Positions 1-5,645 are shown, counted from the first letter of the stretch. The stretch is DNA of 7,366 bases from Nocardia sp. (GCA_013361595.1 JABFXT010000733.1:1-7366), one strand, 5' to 3'. A program made the numbers and translations. The notes: a model not told the origin generated them from the letters alone.

Positions 1-345
1 TATACAGACCGCTTCCGGCAACTCGTCGTTACCGCGGACGACCCGCTCGGCGGCCTCGCCGAACTCATCGCCGACTCCGCCGGGCCCGGACGCGAGCGCG
101 CGCTCGCCGAGCGCGAGCTGTCGACCCTCGCGGCCCGCCGACCGGCCTTGCGACCGGTGGCGCGACGCTGGCGCGACAACGTCGCCGAACTCGCCCGAAC
201 ACAAACCGACGACCCCGAGGCGATCGAGGCCTTCGTCGCGCTGTCCGATGGTCTGTGCACCGCCATCCTCCTCGACGAGCGTGCGGCCGACCCCGGCCAC
301 ATTCGGGCGGTTCTCGGCAGCGCGCTGTTACGAGGCAACCACTAG
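1..345 (+). CDS. TetR-family transcriptional regulator, C-terminal part (5' end off window)
   Basis: The frame is open from the first base and ends at TAG 343-345, giving 114 visible residues. The N-terminal helix-turn-helix that would prove a TetR repressor lies outside the window, so the call rests on the all-helical C-terminal ligand/dimerisation domain. It has a helix with alternating Arg and Glu (around residues 34-50, RERALAERELSTLAARRP), then a WRDNVAELA helix and a late ALSDGL helix of the kind seen in TetR C-terminal domains such as the TetR_C_31 type. The internal ATG-like starts would cut this domain in half, so the gene surely begins upstream. The ligand is unknown. The stop overlaps the stop of the convergent small gene in the four bases CTAG (342-345), leaving no room for a terminator between them. 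Its target may be its missing left neighbour or itself. The family is fairly likely; the subfamily is uncertain. Confidence 0.72.
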   Translation, partial: YTDRFRQLVVTADDPLGGLAELIADSAGPGRERALAERELSTLAARRPALRPVARRWRDNVAELARTQTDDPEAIEAFVALSDGLCTAILLDERAADPGHIRAVLGSALLRGNH

Positions 346-527
346 ATATCGTCGCGGCGTTCGGTACGGTCCACCCGTTCGTTCACCAGGCGATCGTCGT
401 CGGCGGGCGGTTCCGGATCGAGCCATTCCGCGGCCCGGCCGGATCGGTTGCCGCGCAGTGTGCCCTGCAGTTCGTGGGCCATCTGATCGTCGCGGGCCGG
501 ACCGTGCTTACTGCTTCCTCGTTCCAT
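342..527 (-). CDS. Small conserved hydrophilic protein, 61 aa, function unknown
   Basis: This is a 61-residue, highly charged protein with no hydrophobic segment, signal peptide or Cys. It starts MERGSSKHGPARDDQMAHE, has an AAEWLDPEPPADDD centre and a charged tail ending DRTERRDDI. I recall similar short actinobacterial proteins beginning MERG-x-x-KHG/S with a later EEW-x-x-PEP element, annotated only as hypothetical; this is from memory and was not searched. The start is well supported: a perfect AGGAGG lies at 533-538 (read on the minus strand), 5 nt before ATG. The composition suggests a largely disordered, possibly partly helical, cytoplasmic protein. It begins 30 bp after the stop of the Rv2629/Balon-like gene on the same strand, so the two are probably co-transcribed and it may act with that factor or under the same stress. 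Its stop overlaps that of the convergent TetR gene. No function can be assigned from sequence. Confidence 0.82.
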   Translation of the reverse strand: MERGSSKHGPARDDQMAHELQGTLRGNRSGRAAEWLDPEPPADDDRLVNERVDRTERRDDI

Positions 528-557
528 CTCGTCCTCCTGGGTCGATTCGGGGGCCGG

Positions 558-1661
558 TCACGCGTAGCGCAGCAGCGCGCCGACACCTTCGCTGGGTGCG
601 GTCTCCGCGCCGACCGGGGTGACCGTGCCGCCGCGGACGAGCGCGGCCACGGGCAATGCCTCGTCCGCGCGGCAGGTGGTGTCGGTGACCGCACTCGGCG
701 CGCCGAGGGCATCCGGATCGCGTACCGGCTCGGGATTTAGGCGCACGGTGCGATCACCGAGCGCGGCGGAATTGATCAGCAGGTTCTCGGCATTGGATGC
801 GAGCAGTGCCGAAACCGTCGCGGACAATCCGGTGACGGCCAGGCCTTCGTCGCGGCCGTAGGCCTTGTCGAAACGGGCCACTGCCGCCGCGCGGTGCTCT
901 TCGGCCCGTTCGGTGAGGAGTTCGCGGACCGCGTCGTCGAGCTCGCGCTCGCCGGAGCCCGCCGCCCGGCTCCCGGACTCGACCTCCACCACTCGTGCTC
1001 CGGTGGAGCCCAGTGCCCGGTGCACCGCCGACCGGGCGCCGACCTCGCCGGCCAATACGATCACCTCCGCGCGAATCGACCGGGCGAGGCGGGTGAGTTC
1101 CGCGGCCACTTCGTCAGCATTGCGGCGGACCACCTCCTCCGCCCGTCGCCGCATCGAACCGTGCGACCAGCCGCCGCCGTGGCGCACCTTGTGCACGGGA
1201 TGCCCGGTACCCTCCACGGATTCGCCGACCACCGTGCCGTGCTCGTCGACTCCGTACATATCGGAGCCGACGCTGTCCACCACCGCCACCGCGTGCGGTA
1301 CCTCGCCCGCGCCCTGCTCGAGCAGCGGCAGCAGGTACGGCAGCGGCGATACACGGACGATCTCCGGTTGCGGCGGCGAAGGTAGTCGCCTGTCCACCAG
1401 CACCGACTCGGCGTCGGCGATGAGGACCCGGCCGGTTCGCCCGGGTTCGGGCGGATCACCCATGACCGACGCGCCCAGCACCGTGATCATCCGTTCCGAA
1501 GCGCCCGCGGCGGCGAGTCGTTCGGCGAGCGCCCGCCAGCGCAGGGCGCGCTGCTGTTCGGCATCCTCGGTGTCGTGTTCGGCGTCGATGTACAGCGAGG
1601 CGAACGGACCCGGTCGTTGCGCTACTTCTCTGATACTCATGCCATTCACGGCAGGCGCCAT
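558..1661 (-). CDS. Rv2629/Balon-like ribosome hibernation factor (bacterial eRF1/Pelota-type, Vms1-like fold)
   Basis: The 367-residue protein resembles M. tuberculosis Rv2629 along its length. Shared stretches include GPFASLYID near residues 18-26, the GTGHPVHK segment at 151-158, a long helix with AEEVVRRNADEVAAELTRL at 174-192, RADEALP at 331-337 and the C-terminal GVGALLRYA. The family has three domains like archaeal eRF1/Pelota: here about 15-130, 131-255 and 270-367. Homologues (Balon) bind the ribosomal A site and help keep ribosomes dormant; the role here is inferred by homology. The loop after PVHK reads GGGW (162-165), and the catalytic GGQ of release factors is absent, which fits hibernation rather than peptide release. 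The start is uncertain. ATG at 1661 gives the longest form, but ATG at 1640 (residue 8) places GPFAS about as far from the N-terminus as in Rv2629. Neither has a clear Shine-Dalgarno. It precedes the 61-aa gene by 30 bp. I saw no DosR-like box upstream, although Rv2629 is DosR-regulated. Confidence 0.88.
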   Translation of the reverse strand: MAPAVNGMSIREVAQRPGPFASLYIDAEHDTEDAEQQRALRWRALAERLAAAGASERMITVLGASVMGDPPEPGRTGRVLIADAESVLVDRRLPSPPQPEIVRVSPLPYLLPLLEQGAGEVPHAVAVVDSVGSDMYGVDEHGTVVGESVEGTGHPVHKVRHGGGWSHGSMRRRAEEVVRRNADEVAAELTRLARSIRAEVIVLAGEVGARSAVHRALGSTGARVVEVESGSRAAGSGERELDDAVRELLTERAEEHRAAAVARFDKAYGRDEGLAVTGLSATVSALLASNAENLLINSAALGDRTVRLNPEPVRDPDALGAPSAVTDTTCRADEALPVAALVRGGTVTPVGAETAPSEGVGALLRYA

Positions 1662-1702
1662 ACCCGGGCGCGGGCGATCGAATCGGAATCCGGCGAATTC
1701 GT

Positions 1703-1720
1703 CACCGGCGGTGGCCGGTG
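1703..1720. repeat. GC hairpin between the LLM oxidoreductase and the Balon-like gene
   Basis: CACCGGC (1703-1709) and GCCGGTG (1714-1720) form a perfect 7-bp stem with a 4-nt loop. On the minus strand it lies about 33 nt after the oxidoreductase stop and 42 nt before the longer start of the Balon-like gene. No T-run follows, so it could be a weak intrinsic terminator, an mRNA-processing stem or part of the leader of the Balon-like gene. GC-rich DNA makes such stems common. Confidence 0.35.
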
Positions 1721-1752
1721 TGGCCGGGGCCGGATCGCCGGGCCCGCGTCGG

Positions 1753-2727
1753 TCAGGCCGGTTGCGGGGTCAGTTTGCGCAGCGGCTCGTCCAGTTCCGC
1801 GCGATAGAAATCCAGGAACCCGTCCGGATCGGGACCGGCGTTCTGCATCACCAGATGATCGAATCCGGCGTCCACGAAAGGCTGAGCCACCTCGAGGTAG
1901 CGCTGCGGGTCCGGTCCGCAGGCGAACTTCTCCAGCATGTCCTCCTCCCGTACCGTCGCGGAGGCGGCCGCGAAATTCACCGGGTTCGGTAGTTCGCTCA
2001 TGACCTTCCAGCCGGTCAACGCCCAGCGTGTGGTGTCGCGGGCGGCGCGGGCGGCGGTGGACGCGTCCGGGGCCCACGCCATCGGTACCTCGGCGTACCG
2101 CGGGCCGCTGCCCCCGGCGGCCTCGTAGCGGGACACCAGTTCCGGCTTCGCCTCGGTGGCGAAGAGCCCGTCGCCCAGTTCCGCGGCGATATCGGCGGCA
2201 TTGCCGCCACCTGCGGCCACCGCGATCACCGGCGGCTCGTCGGGTAGGTCGAAGACGCGGGCATCGGACAGTTTCAGATACCGGCCGTCGTAGGACCGGT
2301 AGCCGCCGCGCCACAGCAGCCGGATGATCTCCAGCGCCTCCCGCAGCAACTGATGACGTCCGGCGACATCGGCCGGGAATCCGTCGCCGACAATATGTTC
2401 GTTGAGGCGTTCGCCGGAACCCACGCCCAGGGTGAAACGGCCGTCCGAGAGCAGCGCGAGGGTGGCGGCCGCCTGCGCGATGATCGCGGGGTGATATCGC
2501 ACGGTCGGGCAGGTGACACCGGTGGCGATCCCGATCCGGTCGGTCTCGGCGGCGACGGCGCCGAGTACGGACCAGACGAAGGGGGAGTGGCCCTGATTGT
2601 CCAGCCACGGGTGGAAATGGTCGCTCATCTCGACGAAATCGAATCCCGCGGCCTCGGCGCGGACGGCCTGCCGGACCAGTTCGGCGGGGCCGAATCCTTC
2701 GGCGGCGAGTTTGTAGCCGATCTCCAT
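1753..2727 (-). CDS. F420-dependent LLM-class oxidoreductase (FGD-like, TIGR03557-type)
   Basis: The 324-residue protein is a luciferase-like TIM barrel of the coenzyme F420 group and is collinear with F420-dependent glucose-6-phosphate dehydrogenase (FGD) through most of its length. SDHFHPW (35-41) matches FGD SDHFQPW, which carries the active-site Asp, His and Trp. TVRYHPAIIAQAAATL (75-90) and GVGSGERLNE (101-110) follow; Glu106 aligns with the FGD acid/base Glu109. IAVAAGGGNAADIAAELGDG (168-187) is the usual late barrel segment. It probably moves hydride between F420 and an organic substrate in the cytosol. The FGD sugar-phosphate site is not clearly kept: Lys194 may match FGD Lys198, but I see no good counterpart for the later basic residue near 278. 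The substrate is therefore probably not glucose 6-phosphate. GGAGGA at 2731-2736, just upstream of ATG 2727, fixes the start. It ends 91 bp before the Balon-like gene. Confidence 0.9.
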   Translation of the reverse strand: MEIGYKLAAEGFGPAELVRQAVRAEAAGFDFVEMSDHFHPWLDNQGHSPFVWSVLGAVAAETDRIGIATGVTCPTVRYHPAIIAQAAATLALLSDGRFTLGVGSGERLNEHIVGDGFPADVAGRHQLLREALEIIRLLWRGGYRSYDGRYLKLSDARVFDLPDEPPVIAVAAGGGNAADIAAELGDGLFATEAKPELVSRYEAAGGSGPRYAEVPMAWAPDASTAARAARDTTRWALTGWKVMSELPNPVNFAAASATVREEDMLEKFACGPDPQRYLEVAQPFVDAGFDHLVMQNAGPDPDGFLDFYRAELDEPLRKLTPQPA

Positions 2728-2782
2728 GGTTCCTCCGAACGCTGTAGTCGTCGACGGGCACCGTGATTCCGGCGCGCGGATA

Positions 2783-2817
2783 GCGCGGTACCGGATGGAC
2801 GCGCGGTACCCGGATGG
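2783..2817. repeat. Imperfect tandem repeat, two copies at 18-bp period, in the LLM oxidoreductase upstream region
   Basis: GCGCGGTACCGGATGG (2783-2798) is followed, after AC, by GCGCGGTACCCGGATGG (2801-2817). The copies differ by one inserted C, and each contains the palindrome GGTACC. The pair lies 56-90 bp upstream of the oxidoreductase start and inside the 116-bp gap after the DUF72 gene. Two similar sites about 1.7 helical turns apart would suit a regulator operator, but tandem duplication by slippage is an equal explanation. Confidence 0.6.
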
Positions 2818-2843
2818 TCGGGCCGGAAACCGGGCGACCGCAG

Positions 2844-3623
2844 TCAGCGAGCTGTTCCCGGGTGGATTCCGCCGGGCGTCCGGGTCACGGTCGCGCCGAT
2901 CGCCGTGGCGATTCCGGCGAACGCGACCGCGTCACGGATCGCGGCACCGCCGGGATCATTGTTGAAGTAGACGAATACGTCGGCGTCGTCCGGCCAGGTC
3001 CGGGTCAGCCGCTCGGCCCAGCCGCGCAACGCGCGGGTGCCGTACCGGGGCGCGGGTCGTGCGCGGCCGCGGTGCAGGCGCAGGTAGCCCCAGTCGGTGG
3101 TCCGCCAACGCGGTGTCACCGGGCGCGATCCGGCATCGGCCCAGCAGAGCGCGGCCCGGTTCTGCTCGAGCACCGCGTGGATACGCGGTGACCACCACGA
3201 TTCGTGCCGGGGCTCCACCGCGACCCGGATACCGGCGGGGAAACAGCGCAGACAGGTGTCGAGCAGGCCCGGATCGGCCCGCAGCGTGCCGGGTAGTTGC
3301 AGGAGAATCGGGCCGAGGCGTCCGCCCAGGCCTTCGGCGTGCCGCAGCAGCCGCGCCACGGGCTCCGCCGGATCGCGCAGACGCAACATATGCGTCAGGA
3401 AACGACTGGCCTTGACGGCGAGGACGAAATCGTCGGGAGTTCGCTCCCGCCAGGCCGCGAAGGTCTCCCGCGCCGGCAGCCGGTAGAAGGCGTTGTTGTT
3501 CTCGACGGTCGCGAAATTCGTGGCATAGTGCTCGAGCCACAACCGTTGCGGGCATCCGTCCGGGTAGAGGACGCCGCGCCAGTCCCGGTACTGCCAACCC
3601 GAGGTGCCGATACGCAGTGTCAT
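2844..3623 (-). CDS. DUF72 (YecE-like) TIM-barrel protein
   Basis: The 259-residue protein matches the DUF72/YecE family, a TIM-barrel family without an established biochemical role. Family hallmarks appear in order: RIGTSGWQYRDWRGVLYP at residues 4-21, VENNNAFYRLP at 40-50, the FVLAVKAS strand with Lys71 at 66-73, LLQLP at 107-111, VAVEPRHESW at 134-143, a WGYLRLH strand at 178-184 and VYFNND at 218-223. The length is normal for the family, and all the conserved pocket motifs are intact, so the gene looks functional. The frame is open for another 57 codons upstream, but that extension is low-complexity and unlike the family. The family normally begins a few residues before GTSGW, so ATG 3623 is preferred, with only a weak purine-rich GGTGG upstream. 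It is probably cytosolic, with no signal peptide. It sits between the hydrolase and the oxidoreductase on the same strand, with gaps of 192 and 116 bp, so co-transcription is possible but not shown. Confidence 0.9.
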   Translation of the reverse strand: MTLRIGTSGWQYRDWRGVLYPDGCPQRLWLEHYATNFATVENNNAFYRLPARETFAAWRERTPDDFVLAVKASRFLTHMLRLRDPAEPVARLLRHAEGLGGRLGPILLQLPGTLRADPGLLDTCLRCFPAGIRVAVEPRHESWWSPRIHAVLEQNRAALCWADAGSRPVTPRWRTTDWGYLRLHRGRARPAPRYGTRALRGWAERLTRTWPDDADVFVYFNNDPGGAAIRDAVAFAGIATAIGATVTRTPGGIHPGTAR

Positions 3624-3663
3624 CGCCGGACCACCGCTTCCCTGAGCGCCCTCGTAGCGGTTG

Positions 3664-3814
3664 CCCGGCGGTCCGTCTCGATCCGGGCGCGTCCCGGACC
3701 TCTGCGATCCGCTGCCGGTAGGCCGTGGTCGACTGCCATACCGGACGGCTACCCCGGACGCTCTCACCCATACCCGCTGCCCGGCAGTACGCACGACGGT
3801 CCCGGCGGTCCGTC
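3664..3814. repeat. Exact 14-bp direct repeat bordering the DUF72/hydrolase gap
   Basis: CCCGGCGGTCCGTC occurs at 3664-3677 and again at 3801-3814. The copies sit near the two ends of the 192-bp non-coding gap; the second lies immediately downstream of the hydrolase stop on the minus strand. No gene, transposase or inverted ends lie between them. A duplicated regulatory element or the trace of a deletion/insertion event are both possible, as is chance in GC-rich DNA. Confidence 0.5.
3717..3753. repeat. Inverted repeat (9-bp stem, one bulge) in the DUF72/hydrolase gap
   Basis: GGTAGGCCGT (3717-3726) pairs with ACGGCTACC (3745-3753), leaving one unpaired G and an 18-nt loop that could add three more pairs. 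On the minus strand it is about 63-99 nt after the hydrolase stop and 94 nt before the DUF72 start. It may terminate the hydrolase transcript or shape the DUF72 leader; there is no T-run after it. This 3624-3815 gap holds no credible gene. Confidence 0.4.
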
Positions 3815-3815
3815 G

Positions 3816-4691
3816 TCACGGCGCGGGCCGCCGCAGCCAATCGCGCAGTGCCGCGGTGACCTCGCCGGGTCGCTGTTCCATCAGGAAATGATCGGCGTCC
3901 ACGCACACCAGCTCCGCGTTCGGGATGTGCCGGGCCAGCTCCTCGGCGGTGGTCATCGGGATGGCGGGATCCCGGGTCCCCCAGATGATGGTGGTGGGGC
4001 ATTCGATCGCACCCAGCCGCGCGCGCAACGCCGGGCGTACCCGCACCTCGTAGCCGGACCAGAAATGCGCGTACCAGCGCCGGCCCGCCGGGGTCCGGAG
4101 CGGGCCGAGATCCTGTTCCAGCCGCTCCGGTGTGAACGTTCCGTCGCGCAGGTACCGGCGCAGGCCCCACCGGTGCACGACATGGACCGGTGGCATCGCG
4201 ATCAGGCGGCGGCCGATCCGGCGCCGGGCGGCGACGGTGAACGCGCCGAACAGCAAGGCATACGGTGCGACGAAAGTGCCGTGCGCCCGAGAGTTGAGCA
4301 GGGCCAGCCGCCGGACCCGGTCGGGACGGCGCTGGGCGAAGCCCAGCCCGAGGAAGCCGCCGTAATCGTGGCAGGCCAGATCGACCCGGTCGAGTCCGAG
4401 AGCGTCGAGCATGCGCGCGATCCGGTCGACCTCGCTGTCGTAGTCGCAGGACAGCGCGGTATCGCGGGCCGAATCGCCCCAGCCGAGCCAGTCCGGTGCG
4501 ATCACCCGCCGGTTCTCGGCGAGCGGCCCGATCTGGTGTCGCCAGGCCAGATGGGATTGCGGCCAGCCGTGCAACAGGACCAGCGGATCCCCGGCCCCTG
4601 CCGTGGCGTAGCACAATCGCGCTCCGTCCACGATGGTCTCGGACAACGCCGGGGGCCGGCTCGCGCCGGGGTCGATTCGATCGGTGGTCAT
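3816..4691 (-). CDS. Alpha/beta hydrolase with Asp nucleophile, epoxide-hydrolase-like
   Basis: The 291-residue cytosolic protein has the classic alpha/beta-hydrolase core. VLLHGWPQSHLAWRHQI (38-54) carries the oxyanion HGWP motif, with Trp50 and Arg51 as in epoxide hydrolases. APDWLGWGDS is at 65-74. The nucleophile elbow is CHDYGG (107-112), with Asp109 in place of Ser. The acid is probably Asp241 (WGTRDPAIP) and the base His268 (DADHFL). A helical cap spans about 140-215. An Asp nucleophile points to epoxide hydrolases or haloalkane dehalogenases. The residue after it is Tyr110, not the halide-binding Trp usual in dehalogenases, so epoxide hydrolase-like is favoured; cap Tyr180, Tyr207 or Tyr214 could be the ring-opening acids. 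A perfect AGGAGG (4697-4702 on the minus strand), 5 nt before ATG 4691, fixes the start. It diverges from the AraC-type gene, a likely regulator. The substrate is unknown. Confidence 0.88.
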   Translation of the reverse strand: MTTDRIDPGASRPPALSETIVDGARLCYATAGAGDPLVLLHGWPQSHLAWRHQIGPLAENRRVIAPDWLGWGDSARDTALSCDYDSEVDRIARMLDALGLDRVDLACHDYGGFLGLGFAQRRPDRVRRLALLNSRAHGTFVAPYALLFGAFTVAARRRIGRRLIAMPPVHVVHRWGLRRYLRDGTFTPERLEQDLGPLRTPAGRRWYAHFWSGYEVRVRPALRARLGAIECPTTIIWGTRDPAIPMTTAEELARHIPNAELVCVDADHFLMEQRPGEVTAALRDWLRRPAP

Positions 4692-4767
4692 CGCTGCCTC
4701 CTGGGAGTGGTCCGCGGTGGGTATCGCATTCGAACCGCTGGTCGATCACGCCGGTATCGTCGCGCGT
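4692..4767. promoter_or_regulatory. Divergent control region for the hydrolase and AraC-type genes
   Basis: This 76-bp gap must hold the promoters of both divergent genes. TATCGT (4755-4760) fits the actinobacterial -10 pattern TAnnnT and ends 7 nt before the regulator ATG, which would make that mRNA nearly leaderless; no Shine-Dalgarno is visible there. GGTATCG occurs twice in direct orientation, at 4720-4726 and 4753-4759, 33 bp apart (about three helical turns). This is a possible pair of AraC half-sites, but a 7-mer could repeat by chance. I could not place the hydrolase promoter with confidence. Confidence 0.45.
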
Positions 4768-5544
4768 ATGACCCTGTCGGCACTTCCGGAAACGTGCGCC
4801 GCGCCCGGGTCTACGGCGCGCCTGTGGGTGCGGCTGGGGCATGCCGTCTATCTCGGTCCCGGGCTGGGCCTGGCCCCGCATTCCACCGCGATCCCTTCGC
4901 TGGGGCTGGGGGTGGACGCGCCGTTCCGGGTGCGCGCCGGTGAATCGGTGGACGTCACGGCCCGTAGTTTCCTGTTCCGCGCGCGGGTGGTCCACCATCT
5001 GGTGGAGACCGACGGGCGGATGCTGTTCTGCTTCTTCGATCCCACCAGCGCCCGGATGACCAGGTGCCTGGGGGGTATGACCGCCGAGGCCGGCGGTTGT
5101 CCCTACGCGCACCGGCACGAGGCCGAACTCGCCGCACTGTGCCGCGCTCCCGATCCGGATATCGAACGGATCCTGGCGCTGGCCAGCGTGCCGTTACCGG
5201 CGATCCACGACGCGCGGATAGCCGCCGCGGCGGCGGATATCCGCGCCGACCCCGCGCATCCCCACCGGGCCGCCACCTGTGCGGCCGGTGTGGGCTTGTC
5301 GACCTCGTATTTCCTGCGCACCTTCGCCGCGCAGACCGGGACCAGTTTCCGCCGCTATGTCCAATGGGCGCGGATGGTACGTATCGCGCGGTCGCACGCG
5401 GCGGGTCACGATATGACCCGGGCGGCGGCGGATGCGGGTTTCGCCTCACCGTCGCATTTCAGCGATACTTTCCGGGCGATGTTCGGGCTCACGCCCACTG
5501 CCTTCGTCCGGATCGGCGGCGCGCTCTCGGTGATCGAGCGGTGA
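4768..5544 (+). CDS. AraC-family transcriptional regulator
   Basis: The 258-residue protein has an N-terminal cupin-like sensing domain and a C-terminal AraC DNA-binding domain. Sensing-domain strands run through VYLGPGLGLAPHSTAIP (28-44), APFRVRAGE (51-59) and RMLFCFF (84-90). The DNA-binding domain has two helix-turn-helices: the first around 168-190 (AATCAAGVGLSTSYFLRTFA) and the second around 215-246 (MTRAAADAGFASPSHFSDTF, then the FGLTPTAF signature). The His and Pro near the start of the cupin (PHST) may lie near the ligand pocket, but the ligand cannot be read from sequence. The frame is open 45 codons further left, to 4633, inside the hydrolase gene. ATG 4768 is preferred because the upstream part is the antisense of the hydrolase N-terminus. 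No Shine-Dalgarno is visible, so leaderless translation is likely. It probably controls the divergent hydrolase and itself. A separate promoter follows, so the YceI gene is not obviously in its operon. Confidence 0.9.
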   Translation: MTLSALPETCAAPGSTARLWVRLGHAVYLGPGLGLAPHSTAIPSLGLGVDAPFRVRAGESVDVTARSFLFRARVVHHLVETDGRMLFCFFDPTSARMTRCLGGMTAEAGGCPYAHRHEAELAALCRAPDPDIERILALASVPLPAIHDARIAAAAADIRADPAHPHRAATCAAGVGLSTSYFLRTFAAQTGTSFRRYVQWARMVRIARSHAAGHDMTRAAADAGFASPSHFSDTFRAMFGLTPTAFVRIGGALSVIER

Positions 5545-5580
5545 GGCGGGCGCCCCCTGTCGGCGGTCCGGTGGCGTGGG

Positions 5581-5586
5581 TATATT
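5581..5586 (+). promoter_or_regulatory. Candidate -10 box of the YceI-family gene
   Basis: TATATT is an unusually AT-rich hexamer in this GC-rich sequence and matches TATAAT at five of six positions. The upstream -35 region has only a weak match (CTGTCG at 5557-5562, 18-bp spacing). Transcription would start near 5593, directly before the palindrome at 5595-5606. Such a layout suits repression by a protein bound over the start site. Confidence 0.55.
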
Positions 5587-5594
5587 CGGCTCCG

Positions 5595-5621
5595 GCAACT
5601 AGTTGCTTGTGCTAATCAACT
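5595..5621. promoter_or_regulatory. Palindromic operator-like site before the YceI-family gene
   Basis: GCAACTAGTTGC (5595-5606) is a perfect 12-bp palindrome. Its right half, AGTTG (5601-5605), also pairs with CAACT at 5617-5621 to give a second, 21-bp imperfect palindrome: 5-bp outer arms plus an inner TT/AA pair, 7 of 10 positions symmetric. Three CAACT/AGTTG half-sites thus lie between the -10 box and the ribosome site. Two-fold sites of this size are typical of MarR- or TetR-type repressors. Which protein binds is unknown, and no MarR gene is in the window. Confidence 0.6.
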
Positions 5622-5634
5622 CTGAGTGGTGAAA

Positions 5635-5641
5635 AGGTGAT
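5635..5641 (+). promoter_or_regulatory. Ribosome-binding site deciding the YceI start
   Basis: AGGTGAT matches seven consecutive bases of the anti-Shine-Dalgarno complement (end of AAGGAGGTGAT). It lies 4 nt before ATG 5646. The in-frame GTG at 5637 and ATG at 5640 fall inside or on this site and so are unlikely starts. Confidence 0.6.
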
Positions 5642-5645
5642 GCTC

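Noticed and set aside
1641..1752. DosR-type box upstream of the Rv2629-like gene
   Set aside because: Rv2629 is in the DosR regulon, so I looked for a GGGACT-n-GTCCC-like palindrome; none is visible in this gap.
865..1992. 375-codon open frame on the plus strand, Ser/Arg-rich
   Set aside because: It is the antisense of the Rv2629-like gene and runs into the next gene; the composition (Ser, Arg, Thr, Pro) is typical of a GC-rich complement.
1753..2727. Annotation as true glucose-6-phosphate dehydrogenase (fgd)
   Set aside because: The F420 catalytic residues are kept, but the substrate-binding C-terminal part differs, so only the broader family call is supported.
1646..2761. 371-codon minus-strand frame overlapping the LLM oxidoreductase
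   Set aside because: It is almost entirely Arg/Pro/Gly-rich, while the overlapping frame encodes an intact LLM enzyme with catalytic motifs and a ribosome site.
3624..3794. 57-residue N-terminal extension of the DUF72 protein
   Set aside because: It is low-complexity and Arg/Gly-rich, and the family begins near GTSGW. ATG 3623 gives the normal length.
3816..4691. Haloalkane dehalogenase identity for the hydrolase
   Set aside because: The residue after the nucleophile Asp is Tyr rather than the usual halide-binding Trp, and the oxyanion motif is HGWP rather than HGNP.
3297..4943. 548-codon open frame on the plus strand
   Set aside because: It is antisense to the hydrolase and DUF72 genes, matches no recognised motif and has the composition of an antisense shadow.
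2956..5118. 720-codon open frame on the minus strand
   Set aside because: It is very rich in Arg, Pro and Gly and lies across the DUF72 and hydrolase genes, which have clear family motifs in other frames. It is a GC-bias shadow.
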